DNA of 64,000 nucleotides from Rugalucina vietnamica (Eukaryota > Mollusca > Bivalvia > Lucinida > Lucinidae), in NCBI GenBank assembly GCA_964017185.1, contig OZ024870.1, positions 55,802,312 through 55,866,311 on the forward strand, read 5' to 3'. The notes under the pieces are model-generated. The model did not search any database and had not been told where the DNA came from. It was given only the letters and a program-made list of their open reading frames with translations. The translations under genes were made by a program, and so were the position numbers. Shown piece by piece: positions 12,045 through 24,600 of this stretch. The stretch's first letter is position 1; every line of letters starts with the position of its first letter.

Positions 12045-12181
12045 TCTTACATTTGAAGGTTTAATGTGTAGTATAAAGCGTTTTCTTAGATACCTCAAGA
12101 TAGATAGAGTGAATGAAAAACTGCAACTGCCAGGTATCCCGCTGAATATTGCATTAATAATAAAGGATAAACAAGAAACAA
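12045..12181 (+). pseudogene. LINE-A ORF2 part 3 (middle C-terminal piece)
   Basis: The plus frame encodes TFEGLMCSIKRFLRYLK, then a span ending KDKQETTY. This continues the RT frame interrupted at 8754 (HTNF joined to LTFEGL, matching the TNFLxxxGL pattern common in L1/Tx1 ORF2). The frame is cut again at about 12182 by the fold-back element. Confidence 0.8.
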
Positions 12182-12780
12182 CGTATTTTTTAAATATGGA
12201 ATGTATGAAAAATATGAAATTTGAGAATTGAGGAGACACATCCAAAATAATGCATTTAAACAATCTTTCTGTCAATGCAGCAACAAGAAATAGCATATTT
12301 AAGAAATATTTCAGTGTATGTATGTATGCCATATTTGTGTCTCTTATATACATTGTAATGATGCAAATCACAAAGGATAACCTCTGTTTATACATTGCAT
12401 CAATGGATATTAGACATGTATGAGCATTTCCTTACCATCTATTTAGTGGATTCCCATTTGTTTATAAGACTTATTCAGATGTCAGATTTATTAGTCATCA
12501 GCAATATAGGGCATTTTATGTATCTGGTATTTTCTGTACAATCTGGAAAACAATTTGGCAACAATAAACAAGAAAACAAATTTTATTCTTTGTCTTTTAT
12601 TGTCTTACCAACATTGACAACATAAAATAACAAGTTACAATAACTTAAAAAATGAGAATTTCCATCAAAACATGGATAGAAACCTTTCAGTTGATTAGAT
12701 TAAAGATCAAAAGTTACTGATTTTTTAAAGTTGAATAATAAATGACAAAGTTATAAATAACATTTCCAATTATATCCTTA
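12182..12780 (+). repeat. Outer non-satellite part of left arm
   Basis: Begins GTATTTTTTAAATATGG and is near-identical to the complement of 26190-26786. The similarity extends about 7 bp further out into flanking sequence (AAACAA on both sides), leaving the exact terminus uncertain. Confidence 0.8.
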
Positions 12781-15700
12781 ACTGCCTGTGCGCCGCACAG
12801 GTTTCAGGACTCAATTTTTTCGAAATTCAAAAATTTCAAGAATATACAGCAAAACCGGCATAAACACCTTTCAATTGATAAAATAAGATGAAAAGTGTTT
12901 AAATTTTGGAAATTGATCAACAGATGACAAAGTTACAACATTTTTCATTTTCACCCCTAACTCCCTGTGCGCTGCACAGGTTTCAGGACTCAATTTTTCC
13001 AAATTCAAAATTTTCAAGAATATGCAGCAAATTCTGTACTGACACCTTTCAATTGATGAAAAATGATAAAATCTTTTTAAATTTTGAAAATTGATCAATA
13101 AATGACAAAGTTATAACATTTTCCATTTTCATCCCTTAAAACCTGTGCGCCGCACAGGTTAAAAGACTGAAAAATTTCAAAATTTCAAGACTATACAGCA
13201 AAACATGCATAAACTCCTTTCAATTGATGAGATAAGATGAAAAGTGTTTAAAATTTGGAAATTGATCAATAAATGACAAAGTTATAACATTTTCATTATC
13301 ACCCCTAACTGCCTGTGCGCCGCACAGGTTTCAGAACTCAATTTTTTCCAAATTCAAAAATTCCAAGAATATGCAGCAAATTCTGCACTGACACCTTTCA
13401 ATTGACGAAAAATGATAAAATCTTTTTAAATTTTGAAAATTGATCAATAAATGACAAAGTAATAACATTTTCCATTTTCATCTCTAACTGCCTGTGAGCC
13501 GCACATGTTTCAGGACTCATTTTTTCCAAATTCAAAAATTTCAAGAATATGCAGCAAATTATTTACTGACACCTTTCAATTGGTGAAAAATGATAAAATC
13601 TTTTTAAATTTTGAAAATTGATCAATAAGTGACAAAGTTATAAAATTTTCCATTTTCATCCCTTAAAACCTGTGCGACACACACGTTAAAAGACTGAAAA
13701 ATTTCAAAATTCAAAAATTTCAAGAATATACAGCAAAACATGCATAAACTCCTTTCAATTGATGAAAAATTATAAAATCTTTTTAAAATTTGGAAATTGA
13801 TCAATAAATGACAAAGTTGTAACAATTTTCATTATCACCCCTGTGCGCCGCACAGGTTTCAGGACTCAATTTTTTCCAAATTCAAAAATTTCAAGAATAT
13901 GCAACAAATTCTGCACTGACACCTTTCAATTGATGAAAAATGATAAAATCTTTTTAAATTTTGAAAAATAATCAATAAATGACGAAGTTATAACATTTTC
14001 CATTTTCATCCCTTAAAACCTGGCGCACAGGTTGCACAGGTTATAAGACTCAATTTTTTCCAAATTCAAAAATTTAAAAAAATTAGATGAGATACGATAA
14101 ATTTTTTTTTTAATTTTTGCAAATTGATCAATAATTTTAATTTTTGCAAATTGATCAATAAATGACAATGTTAGAGCTTTTTCCATTTTCACCCCAAACT
14201 GCCTGTGCGCCACACAGGCTTTAGTCAATTTTTTCAAAAATCAAAAATTTTAAGAATATACAGCAAAACCTGCATAAACCCCTTTCAATTGATGAGATAA
14301 AATGAAAAGTTTTTAAATTTTGCTAATTGATCAATAAATGCCAAAGTTATAACATTTTCCATTTTCACCCCTTTAGCACAGGGTGAAATTTTTTTCGAAA
14401 TTCAAAAATTTCAAGAATATACAAAAAGAAACTGTCTAAACCTCTTTCAATTGACGAGATAAGAGGAACAGTTTTTAAATTTTGCAAATTGATCAATACA
14501 TGACAAAGTTATATTTTCCATTTTCACCTCCTAACTGCCTGTGCGACGCACAGGCTTTAGGACTCAATTTTTGTACAAATTCAAAAATTTCAAGAATATA
14601 CAGCAAAACCTACATAAACACCTTTCAATTGATGAGATAAGATGAAAAGTTTAAAAATTTTGCAAATTGATCAATAAGTGGCAAGGTTATAACATTTTCC
14701 ATTTTCACCCATGCAACTGGCGCACAGGCTTTAGGACTCAATTTTTTCGAAATTCAAATATTTCAAGAATATCAAGCAAAACCTACATAAACACCTTTAA
14801 ATAGATGAGATAAGATGAAAAGTTTTTAAATTTTGCAAATTGATCAATAAATGGCAAAGTTATAACATTTTCCATTTTCACCCCTAACTGTCTGTGCGCC
14901 GCACAGGCTTTAGGACTCATTCTTTTCGAAATCCAAAAATTTTACGAATATATAGTAAAAATCACTTAACAGTAAACTCCTTTCAGTTGACGAGATAAGA
15001 TGAAAAGTTTTTTTAATTTTGTGAATTGATAAATGAATTGCAAAGTTATAACACTTTCCATTTTCACCCATAACTGCCTGTGCGCCGCACAGGCTTTAGG
15101 ACTCATTTTTCCAAATTCAAAAATTTCAAGATTATACAGCAAAACTTGCATAAACCCCTTTCAATTGATAAGATAAGATGAAAAGTTTTTTAAATTTTGC
15201 AAATTTATCAATAAATGGCAAAGTTATAACATTTTCCATTTTCACCCCTGCAACTGCCTGTGCGCCGCACAGGCTTTAAGACTCAATTTTTTCGAAATTC
15301 AAAAATTTCAAGAATTTAAGCAAAACCTATATAAACCTCTTTCAATTGATGAGATAAGATGATTTTTTTTTTTTTCCTTTTTTTTTTTTAATTTTGCAAG
15401 TTGATCAATAAATGGCAAAGTTATAACATTTTCCATTTTCACCCCTAACAGCCTTTTTAAAATTTCTAGAATATACAGCAAAACCTGCATAAAAGCGACC
15501 CCTGTGGCCGAGCGGTTAAGAGTGCTGTTTCTTTAACACTTGATCATCTCACGGTTGTGTCTGGTGTGGGTTCGAGCCATGCACTGGGCACATGTGAGAC
15601 GAACAGAGATCTGCTTGCGGGGGTGGGGGTGTGAGGTGTTTTTTCTCCAGTATTTGCCCACCTACTGATTGGTCCTTCTCATATGAGCTGAATCTTGAAA

Positions 15701-15960
15701 GGGACGTAAAGCTGAATTTAAAAAAAAAGACACCTGCATTAACCCCTATCAATTGATGAAGTAAGATGATAAGTTTTTAATGTTTTGGAAATTTATCAAT
15801 AAGTTACATAACATTTTCTATTTTCACCGCTAACTGCCTGTGCGGTTTTTACCACTCAATTTTTTTACAAATTCAAAAATTTCAAAAATATACAGCAAAA
15901 CCTGCATAACCAGCTTTCAATTGATGAGATAAGATGATGAGTTTTTAAATTTTGCAAATT
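12781..15960 (+). repeat. Satellite array, left arm (about 170-180 bp monomers)
   Basis: About 17 monomers, each with the hairpin CCTGTGCGCCGCACAGG, an A/T-rich segment with TTCAAGAATATACAGCAAAA and a TTGATCAATAAATGACAAAG box. Monomer starts at 12785, 12964, 13142 and 13312 give spacings of 170-179 bp. A SINE interrupts the array at 15494. Confidence 0.92.
15494..15731 (+). mobile_element. tRNA-derived SINE (family S1)
   Basis: The head resembles a Ser/Leu tRNA, with A box TGGCCGAGCGGTTAAG and B box GGTTCGAGCC, followed by a conserved body ending GGGACGTAAAGCTGAATTT and an A-rich tail. It is flanked by ACCTGCATAAA (15483-15493) and ACCTGCATTAA (15732-15742), a target duplication with one mismatch. 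It is not a functional tRNA gene because the acceptor stem does not close. Confidence 0.88.
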
Positions 15961-16148
15961 GATCATGTGACCAAAATATCGCTAACAAAATTTCAATGCC
16001 ACTACCCAAGGAGGTTACACATAAAATTTCAACTTGATCGTCCAAGTGGTTTCAGAGAAGAAGATCTTTGAAATTGTGGACGACGACGGACGCCGGATCA
16101 TGGGTATACTATAAGCTCACCTGTGAGCCTTCGGCTCGGGTGAGCTAA
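15961..16148 (-). mobile_element. Helitron-like family A end fragment (A3)
   Basis: Carries CCAAGTGGTTTCAGAGAAGA, a CGACGACGGACG run and the terminal hairpin GCTCACCTGTGAGCC paired with GGCTCGGGTGAGC, followed by CTAA. Only one terminus is present, joined directly to the last satellite unit, so the satellite array may once have been the body of such an element. Confidence 0.7.
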
Positions 16149-17940
16149 AAATGATTTAATAACATGCAGTTTATTAATGCTATGTTCGACAAGTTGCCGC
16201 ACATCAAAATTTGTAATTACCTAGCGGTGTTTGTAATTTCTTAAATGAGTGCACAGTGATGCTTTGCACTTGCAGTGTGCGGCTCATTCTACGGAGATTG
16301 CATATTCAGTCTCGACATTTTATGAATAAAATATTTGTTTTATTTTCGATCTTTTAGTAGTAATGATTTAACTTGAAAGAAAATTGAGTGGTTAGTTATG
16401 CGCCAGGACAATATCCACCGAGTTACAGGTCCATTTATATAGGCTCTCTGTCATTGAATGAGATTAATAACTAGTTGACCTAATGGCTTTGGTAGACGTC
16501 TCCTTGCATTGGGACAATGAGCTCGTGCACTGAAAATGAAAAATGCTCTTCTCCAGAATTTTACGACAAGAATTTTACGTCACAGTTGCATACTTTGAGA
16601 AAACTGACGTCGCAACGTCATTTGAATTTTGACATGCGGCAACTTGACCAACATACTATCAAGTAATTACATGCCAATTATGCATTTCTTTGGATATTTG
16701 CATGGAATTTTTGGCATATTTCGTAAGAGTAACCTTTAACATGCGTATCAATTTTCAGACAAATGTATTGATGTGTGTAAATTTTATTGTGTTTGTCCAC
16801 AAGCTTCTCGATAACCCCATGTATACTACACAAGACTACAGAGCACTGTTTGTATTTTTGAAAATTCTAAAAAAATGTCATTGCTTGAATGTCCCCCTCA
16901 CAGATTCCTGAAAGTTGAAACACAAACATCAACCTTATCTATTTAATTAACAGTTTTTTTTTTCTTTTTCACTGCTGGCATTATGGCATATTCCTTTTAC
17001 CACAATGAAACATGAAAATGTTTGCAGGGATGATATCTCGTAGAAGTACATGTACTCTGACCAAAAATTGAGTCCACTTGTAAGGTAACAGGATTTTCTA
17101 GGTCTTCTAGCTGGAATAAAGTATTTAAAGGTTGGTAAGTATTATGATGATAAATAAATTAAGGTGGGTTGTTAACCTTCAAAGAAAACCTAACATGTAG
17201 TTACTCATTAGATAATTTAGATGCATTTTTATTTGGAGGTTGAAGTCTTTTCTATTTGTATCGAATGTTTAATTTTCATTTTAGACACAATTTATGCCTC
17301 AAACAATATTGGGAAACTGAACAGTGAACTTATATGTTATATGATGTCGGAGCTGCTACAACTATTTCAAAGGCATGACTAACATTTGTTGCAAGGAAGT
17401 TATAATGTGTGCATACTTTAAGAAACTATGTTAAAAATATACCTATAGAATCAGATGACTGTCCAGTGTTGCTGTTTCAGCTACCTGCCTTATAGCTCAG
17501 CTGTGCTTTGTCTCCAGTTAGCCTATAGATCAAATATAGTAAGAATTACACATCAAATATCAGTTTGAGTGGGTTTTTTTAAACATACCAAATGAATTTA
17601 TCTATTAAATGGCTAGTAAATTGATTTAGTAGCATCAATCTCCTTTGTGTACTTGTGTACACAAAATAAAAACAGATGACCTCACCAAAAACATTTTCCC
17701 AAAATCTATAATGTCCTAATGTTATTTTTGCCTTATTTGCTGGTTTACAGCTTATACATGAATAATATTGGAAATAATGAATAATCCAGGAAAAAATGTA
17801 TAATCCAGGGTGGGGGTGGGTGCGGGGGGTTCCAATATTGATCACAGTAAGCTGGGAGACAAACAAATAGCCCAAGGGTAACGATCCCTCACCTGAGAGT
17901 CAACAAGTACAGTATCTGGACAAAAGAAAAGTAGCTGGGG
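16149..17940. other. Loop of fold-back element, nothing recognised
   Basis: Mostly A/T-rich non-coding sequence. No transposase-like frame, SINE or satellite was seen. Confidence 0.4.
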
Positions 17941-17944
17941 TTTT

Positions 17945-18775
17945 ACCATATATATGGTCATGTGGATTTTTATGTACACATTGGTTTCCTCTTCCTAAAA
18001 ATGCTTCTTTATAAAATTCGGCTTTTATTGGCCAAGCTGCTTCTGAGATGCTTGAATATTATGGTTATAAACATGTAAAATATGAAAGCTCTGGGCCCTG
18101 TATTTCCGAGATTTTCTTTTTGTTTTCCCATGGTAAGTCTATGGGAGCTAATGACCCCCAGAGCAGGGCCTTTCTTGATCCCAGGGGCATGGTTGGCAGG
18201 ATTTATAAAGAGGAACACTACACATTGCTACACACAAAATATGAAAGCTCTAGGCCTTGTGGTTTTGGAGATTTTTTTATTGTTTTTCCCATGAAGAACC
18301 CGGGGTGTGGCCTGTATCGACCCCAGGGGCATGGTTGGCAGGATCTATAAAAAAGACCACTATACTTTGCTACACACAAAATATGAAAGCTCTTGGCCTT
18401 GTGGTTTCGGAAAAGATGATTTTTATGTTTTTTCCATGATGCCCCTGGTGTGTGGCCTGTATGGACCCCAGAGACACTGTTGGTAGGATTTATAAAGAGG
18501 AACTCCCATGTTTTCCCATTGTAAGTCTATGGGAGCTAGTGACCCCCGGGATGGGGCCATTTTTGACCCCAGGGTCATGGTTAGCAGGAATTTTGAAGAG
18601 GACTACTATATATTGCTACACACAAAATATGAAAGCTCTGGGCCTTGTGGTTTTGGAGAAGAAGATTTTTTTTTTCCCATTGTAAGTCTATGGGAGCTAT
18701 TAATGACCCCTGGAGTGGGGCCACTTTTGACCCCAGGAGCATGGTTGGCTGGTTGCCTACTTTTACCATTCTAGT
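17945..18775 (-). repeat. Degenerate family-A-related tandem repeat
   Basis: 17945-18060 resembles family A modules on the minus strand (GGTCATGTGGATTTTTAT, TTGGCCAAGCTGCTTCTGAG). It runs into a different tandem repeat in which AAAATATGAAAGCTCTGGGC recurs near 18076, 18236, 18378 and 18625, along with GTAAGTCTATGGGAGCTA. Confidence 0.6.
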
Positions 18776-19233
18776 TACATGTGTCATTAAATATCATTTA
18801 CATAACTTCTAAAATAATGTGTTATACATTCAATGTGCTTTTAATGTCATGGGATGCAAAAAGCATGGATTGACATAATCGGGTGCCCGAATGCCCTATT
18901 CGGGCTGAAACTGCTGGGGGCAAGTTGAAATTGCCTGGCAGCGGTTAGCCAGCCGGGCTAGTAAAAATTGGTCCCATATTATCAACTCCTGTATTTACCC
19001 TTCAGTTTTAGGTCATTGGATCTTTAAGGATCTTAAAGTTAAGTCACACACTAAAAGAACCAGTCTACACTCAGTTTTTGCACTAGCAGAAGTTTTCAGC
19101 GTTTTTACGTAAAAAATGACCTCCATATGCCGAAAATCTAGTGTTTGTTTAAAACTTTGGGGGCAAGCTGCAATAAAATCCAGCTTGCCCGCCAGGCAAG
19201 TGCTGCTCAAATCTTTATGTCAAGCCCTGAAAA

Positions 19234-19310
19234 AGGTACAGGTAGGCAATGATCAGGAAAAGGCGCAATCAGAAAGAAATTCACACTCCAAATACCTTCA
19301 GCAATGTCCA
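19234..19310 (+). repeat. Dispersed repeat J, fragment
   Basis: AAAGGTACAGGTAGGCAATG followed by a match to the first 70 bp of the repeat at 22401. The copy is truncated. Confidence 0.6.
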
Positions 19311-19696
19311 TGCTAGAGTGACAATGCAGGCACAGATCAGGTGTATGTAGCCTAATCAGTCATTATTAATAATCTTATCTTTGCAGTTTTCAAAAGCTTC
19401 TATTCCTCTATGATAAAATTTCATTGCTCAATGAATTGAGTAATAGCAGCAAATATACATGATGTCACATTTTGATAAGCAAGAAAATAGTATGATAGAA
19501 TGCATCAGACGACCTGAAGTTTTCATTTACAAATTCATGTTGCTGACTACATAGTTACCTTCCACCCTCCTAAATGTGTCTAAATGAAATGTTGTATGAT
19601 CATGGTTGAAAACTCTACAGGCTTCACTAGTGCTCTCCATATTTGATACCTGCAACAACAGAGTGGCTTCAATTATTAAGAGAATGCCCACATTTT

Positions 19697-19699
<3 letters not shown>

Positions 19700-19732
<33 letters not shown>
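19700..19732. repeat. (GT)n microsatellite
   Basis: About 15 GT dinucleotides. Confidence 0.97.
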
Positions 19733-19733
<1 letters not shown>

Positions 19734-20467
19734 CATTCTTATATGCGTGACAGTTAGTTCTTCTTAAATGCACATATCTAATTCAAAGTGTGCTCTTTCC
19801 TATAAAGAATCGATACAAAATATTACAAATAACCAGAGATGGTTTTGCAAATGATTCATGAGGTTATTGTTGCAAGTTGCAAGTAAATTCAGTGAATTTA
19901 ATTTACTTAAGTTACCTGATCCTTCTGCAAACTCTGGGATCTTCCTGGGGCTTTGAAGAAGATGGGGCCATCATGTTGGGCCCACTAGCTACATGGCAGT
20001 ACAAGCATATTGTAAGAGCAAGAAATGTGTTCTAGGAAGGCGTGTTGTCCTGAAAAGACAGAAGCATTGATATGAAATTAAGTTTTAATTAACTTCGTTT
20101 GTATTGTGGTTATCTATTCAAAATGTTGTCAGTCAAATTTGGTTGAAGGCAATTCAGCAATTCCTGAGCCTTAATGGTTTAGTAGTACAAAAGGTTTATG
20201 TCATAATTTTTTATCTGTTCATTATTAGTTTTATCCATGAATAGTTACTTCCCTTGCTGAAATTTCACAATGGAAAAAGCCCTTATATTCTGCATAAAAC
20301 TCTTAATTGTTATCTGATTTTCAAAACTTTTCAAATGCAGCACGTTTTAAGACTTAGAATGCAAACGGTGTCATGGTCATTTTTTCTTGAGGTGTTTCGG
20401 AAAAAGGAAGATTTTGAAAAAGGCAGTTTCTGGAAGTTGGTGTATGGACAGTTGTTTGTTTAAGAAA

Positions 20468-20632
20468 TAGATCAGCTCTAGCAGTGAATTGTTGAGTAAT
20501 AATTCACTGTTTGGAGGTCAGTTGTAAAGAAGATCAAATCATAAGCGCGTAGCGCGAGTGATTTATCTTCTTACAACTAACCTCCAAACAGTGAATTATT
20601 ACTCAACAATTCACGCACTTGAGCTGATCTAT
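20468..20632. mobile_element. Near-perfect long hairpin (short inverted-repeat element)
   Basis: Two arms of roughly 70 bp (GATCAGCTC, CAGTGAATTGTTGAGTAATA, CACTGTTTGGAGGT and their complements) surround a loop with AAGCGCGTAGCGCGAGTG. It is likely a small non-autonomous DNA element. The element at 49613 has a different arm sequence but a similar GCGTAGC loop. Confidence 0.8.
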
Positions 20633-20649
20633 TTTGATTCTAACACACA

Positions 20650-21689
20650 ACCAGAGGACCAATGGTCCTGTAAACGCTCACCTGAGATCTGCTACATATG
20701 CCAATAAACATGTTTGAATATTATGGTATTTAGCCCCAGTGCAGGGGCAGATGATGCCCTTGGGCCATTTGTTTTCAGAATAATCAATATTCTGTCCATT
20801 TGCCAATTTCTATTTTATTTATTCCCTTTAAATGACATGTTAACAGTTTTTCCCATTCAAATGCATTGGCAACCTATGTTGACCTTGCCGTAAAATAGGT
20901 CAAGGTCATCACAGGATCATGATTAATATACACATTGTAGTACTTTAGCCATCAATGATTCATGCCAAGTTTCTTTGAAATCAGTCCACCGGTTCCGGAG
21001 AAGAAGATTTTTGAAGGGTTTTTACCATATATGGGCATGGTGGCCATCTTGGTCATGTGACCTGGATTATTTATATATACATTGATTACCCCATCCTGTA
21101 GATGCTTCACATAAAATTTGGCTTTGATTGGCCAAGTGGTTTCAGAGAAGATGTTTGAATATTATGGAAATATACATGTATAATGCCACGGGGTTGGGGC
21201 AGATGGGCTCCTGGGGACCAATCTTTATCAGAATCATTAATATTCAGTCCTACTGTGCATTTCCTGCAAGACTTTCACTTTAAATGACATTTCGAAAGTT
21301 TTCCCCATTCAAATGCATTGGCGACCTATGTTGACCTTGCCGTAAAATAGGTCAAGGTCATCACAGGGTCATGATTTATATATACATTGTAGTACTTGAG
21401 TCATCGATACTTCATGCCAAGTTTCGTTGAAATCGGTCAACCGGTTCCGGAGAAGATTTTTGAAGGGTTTTTACCATATATGGGCATGGCGGCCATCTTG
21501 GTCATGTGACCTGGATTATTTATAAACACATTGGTTCCCCCTTCCCATAGATGCTTCATATAAAATTTGGCTTTAATTGGCCAAGTGGTTTCAGAGAAGA
21601 AGATCTTTGAAAATGGTGACGACGACGGACGCCTGATCATGGCCATCCTATAAGCTCACCTTGTGAGCCTAACGGCTCAGGTGAGCTAA
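20650..21689 (-). mobile_element. Helitron-like element A2, complete short copy
   Basis: Left end ACCAGAGGACCAATGGTCCT followed by GCTCACCTGAG; right end GCTCACCTTGTGAGCC paired with GGCTCAGGTGAGC and then CTAAT. Two family-A modules lie between. Both termini are present in 1.04 kb with no coding capacity. The next bases start the right satellite array. Confidence 0.85.
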
Positions 21690-24600
21690 TAAAAAGCCTG
21701 TCATAAAGCCTGTGCGGCGCACAGGCAGTTTATGGGTGAAAATGGAAAATGTTATAACTTTGCCATTTATTGATCAATTTGCAAAATTTAAAATCTGTTC
21801 ATCTTATCTCATCAACTAAAAGGGGTTTATGCAGGTTTTGCTGTATAATCTTGAATTTGTTAAAAAATTGAGTCCTAAAGCTTGTGCGGTGCACAGGCAG
21901 TCAGTATGGGTGAAAATGGAAAATCAATTTGCAAAATTTTAAAACTTTTATAAATCTTATCTCATCAATTGAAAGGTGTTCATGTAGGTTTTGCTGTATA
22001 TTCTTGAAATTTTTGAATTCTGAAAAAATTGAGAGCTAAAATCTGTGTGCCACACAGGCAGTTAAGAAAATGTTATAACTTCGCCATTTATTGATCAATT
22101 TCCAAAATTTGAAAACTTATTATCTTATCAATTGAAAGGGGTTTATGCAGGTTTTGCAATATATTCTTGAAATTTTTGAATTTCAAAAAAAAATGAGTTG
22201 TTAAACAGCACACAGGTATTTAGGGGTGAAATTGGAAAATGTTATTTATTGTTTAATTTGCAAAATTTAAAAACTTATCATGATATCTCATATCAACTGA
22301 AAAGGGTTTTTGTAGGTTTTGCTGTATATTTTTAAATTTGGAAAAAAATTGAGTCCTAAAGCCTGTGCGGCGTACAGGCAGTTAGGGGTGAAAATGGAAA
22401 GGTACAAGTAGGCAAAGATCAGGAAAAGGCGCAATCAGAAAAAGATTCCCACTCCAAAAACCGAGGTGGGAAAAAACCAAACTAACAATCAGGTACTTAT
22501 ATCATGAAACATATCGTAATCCGAATGAGCAGCTATTTTCCCAATAGGTGGCCACTCAGTTACCTTAACTTAACTAAAAATATGAAAACATACATAAGGC
22601 CCCAACAGCACAAAAAAAATTTTACACACAAAGACATAAAACAAAAAGAACCACCACAGAAGTATCGACTTGGAACGATCAGTAACACAAAGTTACTGGC
22701 GGGCTTAAACCGGTTTTACTTTGGAAAATGTTATACTTTGCCATTTATTGATCAATTTGCAAAATTTAAAAACTTATCTTATCTCATCAATTGAAAGGGG
22801 TTTTTGCTAGTTTTGCTGTCTATTCTTGAAAATTTTGAATTTGGAAAAAATTGAGTTCTAAAGCCTGTGCGGCGCACAGGCAGTAAGGGGTGAAAATGAA
22901 AAATGTTATAACTTTGCCATTTATTGATCAATTTGCAAATTTTAAAACCTCATCATCTTATCTCATTAACTGAAAGGGGTTTATGTGAGTTTTTCTGTAT
23001 ATTCTTGAAATTTTTGAATTTTGAAAAAAATGAGTCCTTAAGCCTGTGCAGTGCACCTGTAGGCAGTTAGGGGTGAAAATGGAAAATGTTATAACATTGC
23101 CATTTATTGATCAATTTGCAAAATTTAAAAACTTGTCATCTTATCTTATCAATTGATAGGGGTTTATGCAGGTTTTGCTGTATATTTTTGAAATTTTTGA
23201 ATTTTGAAAAAAAAAAAAATGAGTCCTAAAGCCTGTGTGGTGCACAGTCAGTTAGGGGTGAAAATGGAAAATGTTATTACTTTACCGTTTATTGATCAAT
23301 TTGCAAAATGTAAAAACTTTTCATCTTATCTCATCAAATGAAAGGGGTTTATGTAGGTTTTGCTGTATATTCTTGAAATTTTTGAATTCTGAAAAAATAT
23401 AGTCCTTAAGCCTGTGTGTCATCTTATCTTATCAATTGATAGGGGTTTATGCAGGTTTGCTGTATATTTTTGAAATTTTTGAATTTTGAAAAAAAAAATG
23501 AGTCCTAAAGCCTGTGTGGTGCACAGTCAGTTAGGGGTGAAAATGGAAATTGTTATTACTTTACCGTTTATTGATCAATTTGCAAAATGTAAAAACTTGT
23601 CATCTTATCTTATCAATTGATAGGGGCTTATGCAGGTTTTGCTGTATATTTTTGAAATTTTTGAGTTTTGAAAAAAAAAAAAAAATGAGTCCTAAAGCCT
23701 GTGTGGTGCACAGGCAGTAAGGGGTGAAAATGGAAAATGTTATAACTTTGTCATTTATTGATCAATTTGCAAAATGTAAAAACTTTTCATCTTATCTCAT
23801 CAATTGAAAGGGGTTTATGCAGGTTTTGCTGTATATTCTTGAAATTATGAAATTTGTAAAGAATGAGTCCTAAAGCCTGTGCAGCTCACAGGCAGTTAGA
23901 GGTGAAAATGGAAAAACCTTACCATTTATTGATCAATTCCAAAATTTAAAAACTTTTCATTTTATCTCATCAATTGAAAGGTGTTCATGTATGTTTTGCT
24001 GTATATTCTTGAAATTTTTGAATATGGAAAAAATTTAGTCCTATAGCCTGTGCGGCGCACAGGCAGTTAGGGGTGAAAATGGAAAATGTTATAACTTTGC
24101 CATTTATTGATCAATTTCCAAAATTAAGAATTTTTTCATCTTACTTATCAATTGAAAGGGGTTTATGCAGGTTTTGCTGTCTATTCTTGAAATATTTGAA
24201 TTTGGAAAAAATTTAGTCCTAAAGCCTGTGCGGCGCACAGGCAGTAAGGGGTGAAAATGGAAAATGTTATAACCTTGCCAATTATTGATCAATTTGCAAA
24301 ATTTTTAAACTTTTCATCTTATCTCATCAATTGAAAGGTGTTTATGTAGGTTTTGCTGTATATTCTTGAAATTTTTGAATTTGTACAAAAATTGAGTCCT
24401 AAAGCCTGTGCGTCGCACAGGCAGTTAGGGGTGAAAATGGAAAATTTTATAACTTTGTCATGTATTGATCAATTTGCAAATTTTAAAAAAACTATTCCTC
24501 TTATCTCGTCAATTGAAAGAGTTTTAGACAGTTTCTTTTTGTATATTCTTGAAATTTTTGAATTTCGAAAAAATTGAGTCCTTTAGCCTGTGCTAAAGGG

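Larger units (their letters stand above)
8755..12045 (+). mobile_element. Helitron-like non-autonomous element A1 (split LINE-A)
   Basis: Left end TAGCTCACCTGAGCC forms a hairpin with GGCTCACAGGTGAGC. The right end carries CAGGTGAGCGTTTACAGG followed by the palindrome AGGACCATTGGTCCT and CTCTGGT. Between them are a CCGTCC-rich run (8812-8850), three tandem modules of about 440 bp (8870-10180) and a nested inverted-repeat insert (10185-11949). The minus strand ends in a hairpin plus CTAA. No target duplication is seen: the LINE frame reads through if 8755-12044 is removed. No Rep/helicase is encoded. Related copies lie at 15961, 20650, 30185 and 55172. A Helentron/HINE-type element is the best guess. 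Confidence 0.75.

Noticed and set aside
12003..12395. 130-residue minus-strand frame, repeated at 26575 on the plus strand
   Set aside because: The two are the inverted caps of the fold-back element. The frame is low in complexity, has no recognisable domain and partly overlaps LINE-A coding sequence on the other strand.
15494..15580. tRNA-Ser/Leu-like head
   Set aside because: A and B boxes are present, but the acceptor stem does not pair and it continues into a SINE body with target duplications. The same holds at 31620-31724.
12781..15960. Regular 180 bp spacing with a short conserved palindrome, superficially CRISPR-like
   Set aside because: The whole monomer is repeated, not a short repeat with unique spacers, and the sequence is animal nuclear DNA with introns. 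It is a satellite.
17579..17875. 98-residue minus-strand frame in the fold-back loop
   Set aside because: No transposase motif or domain; the composition looks like chance in A/T-rich DNA.
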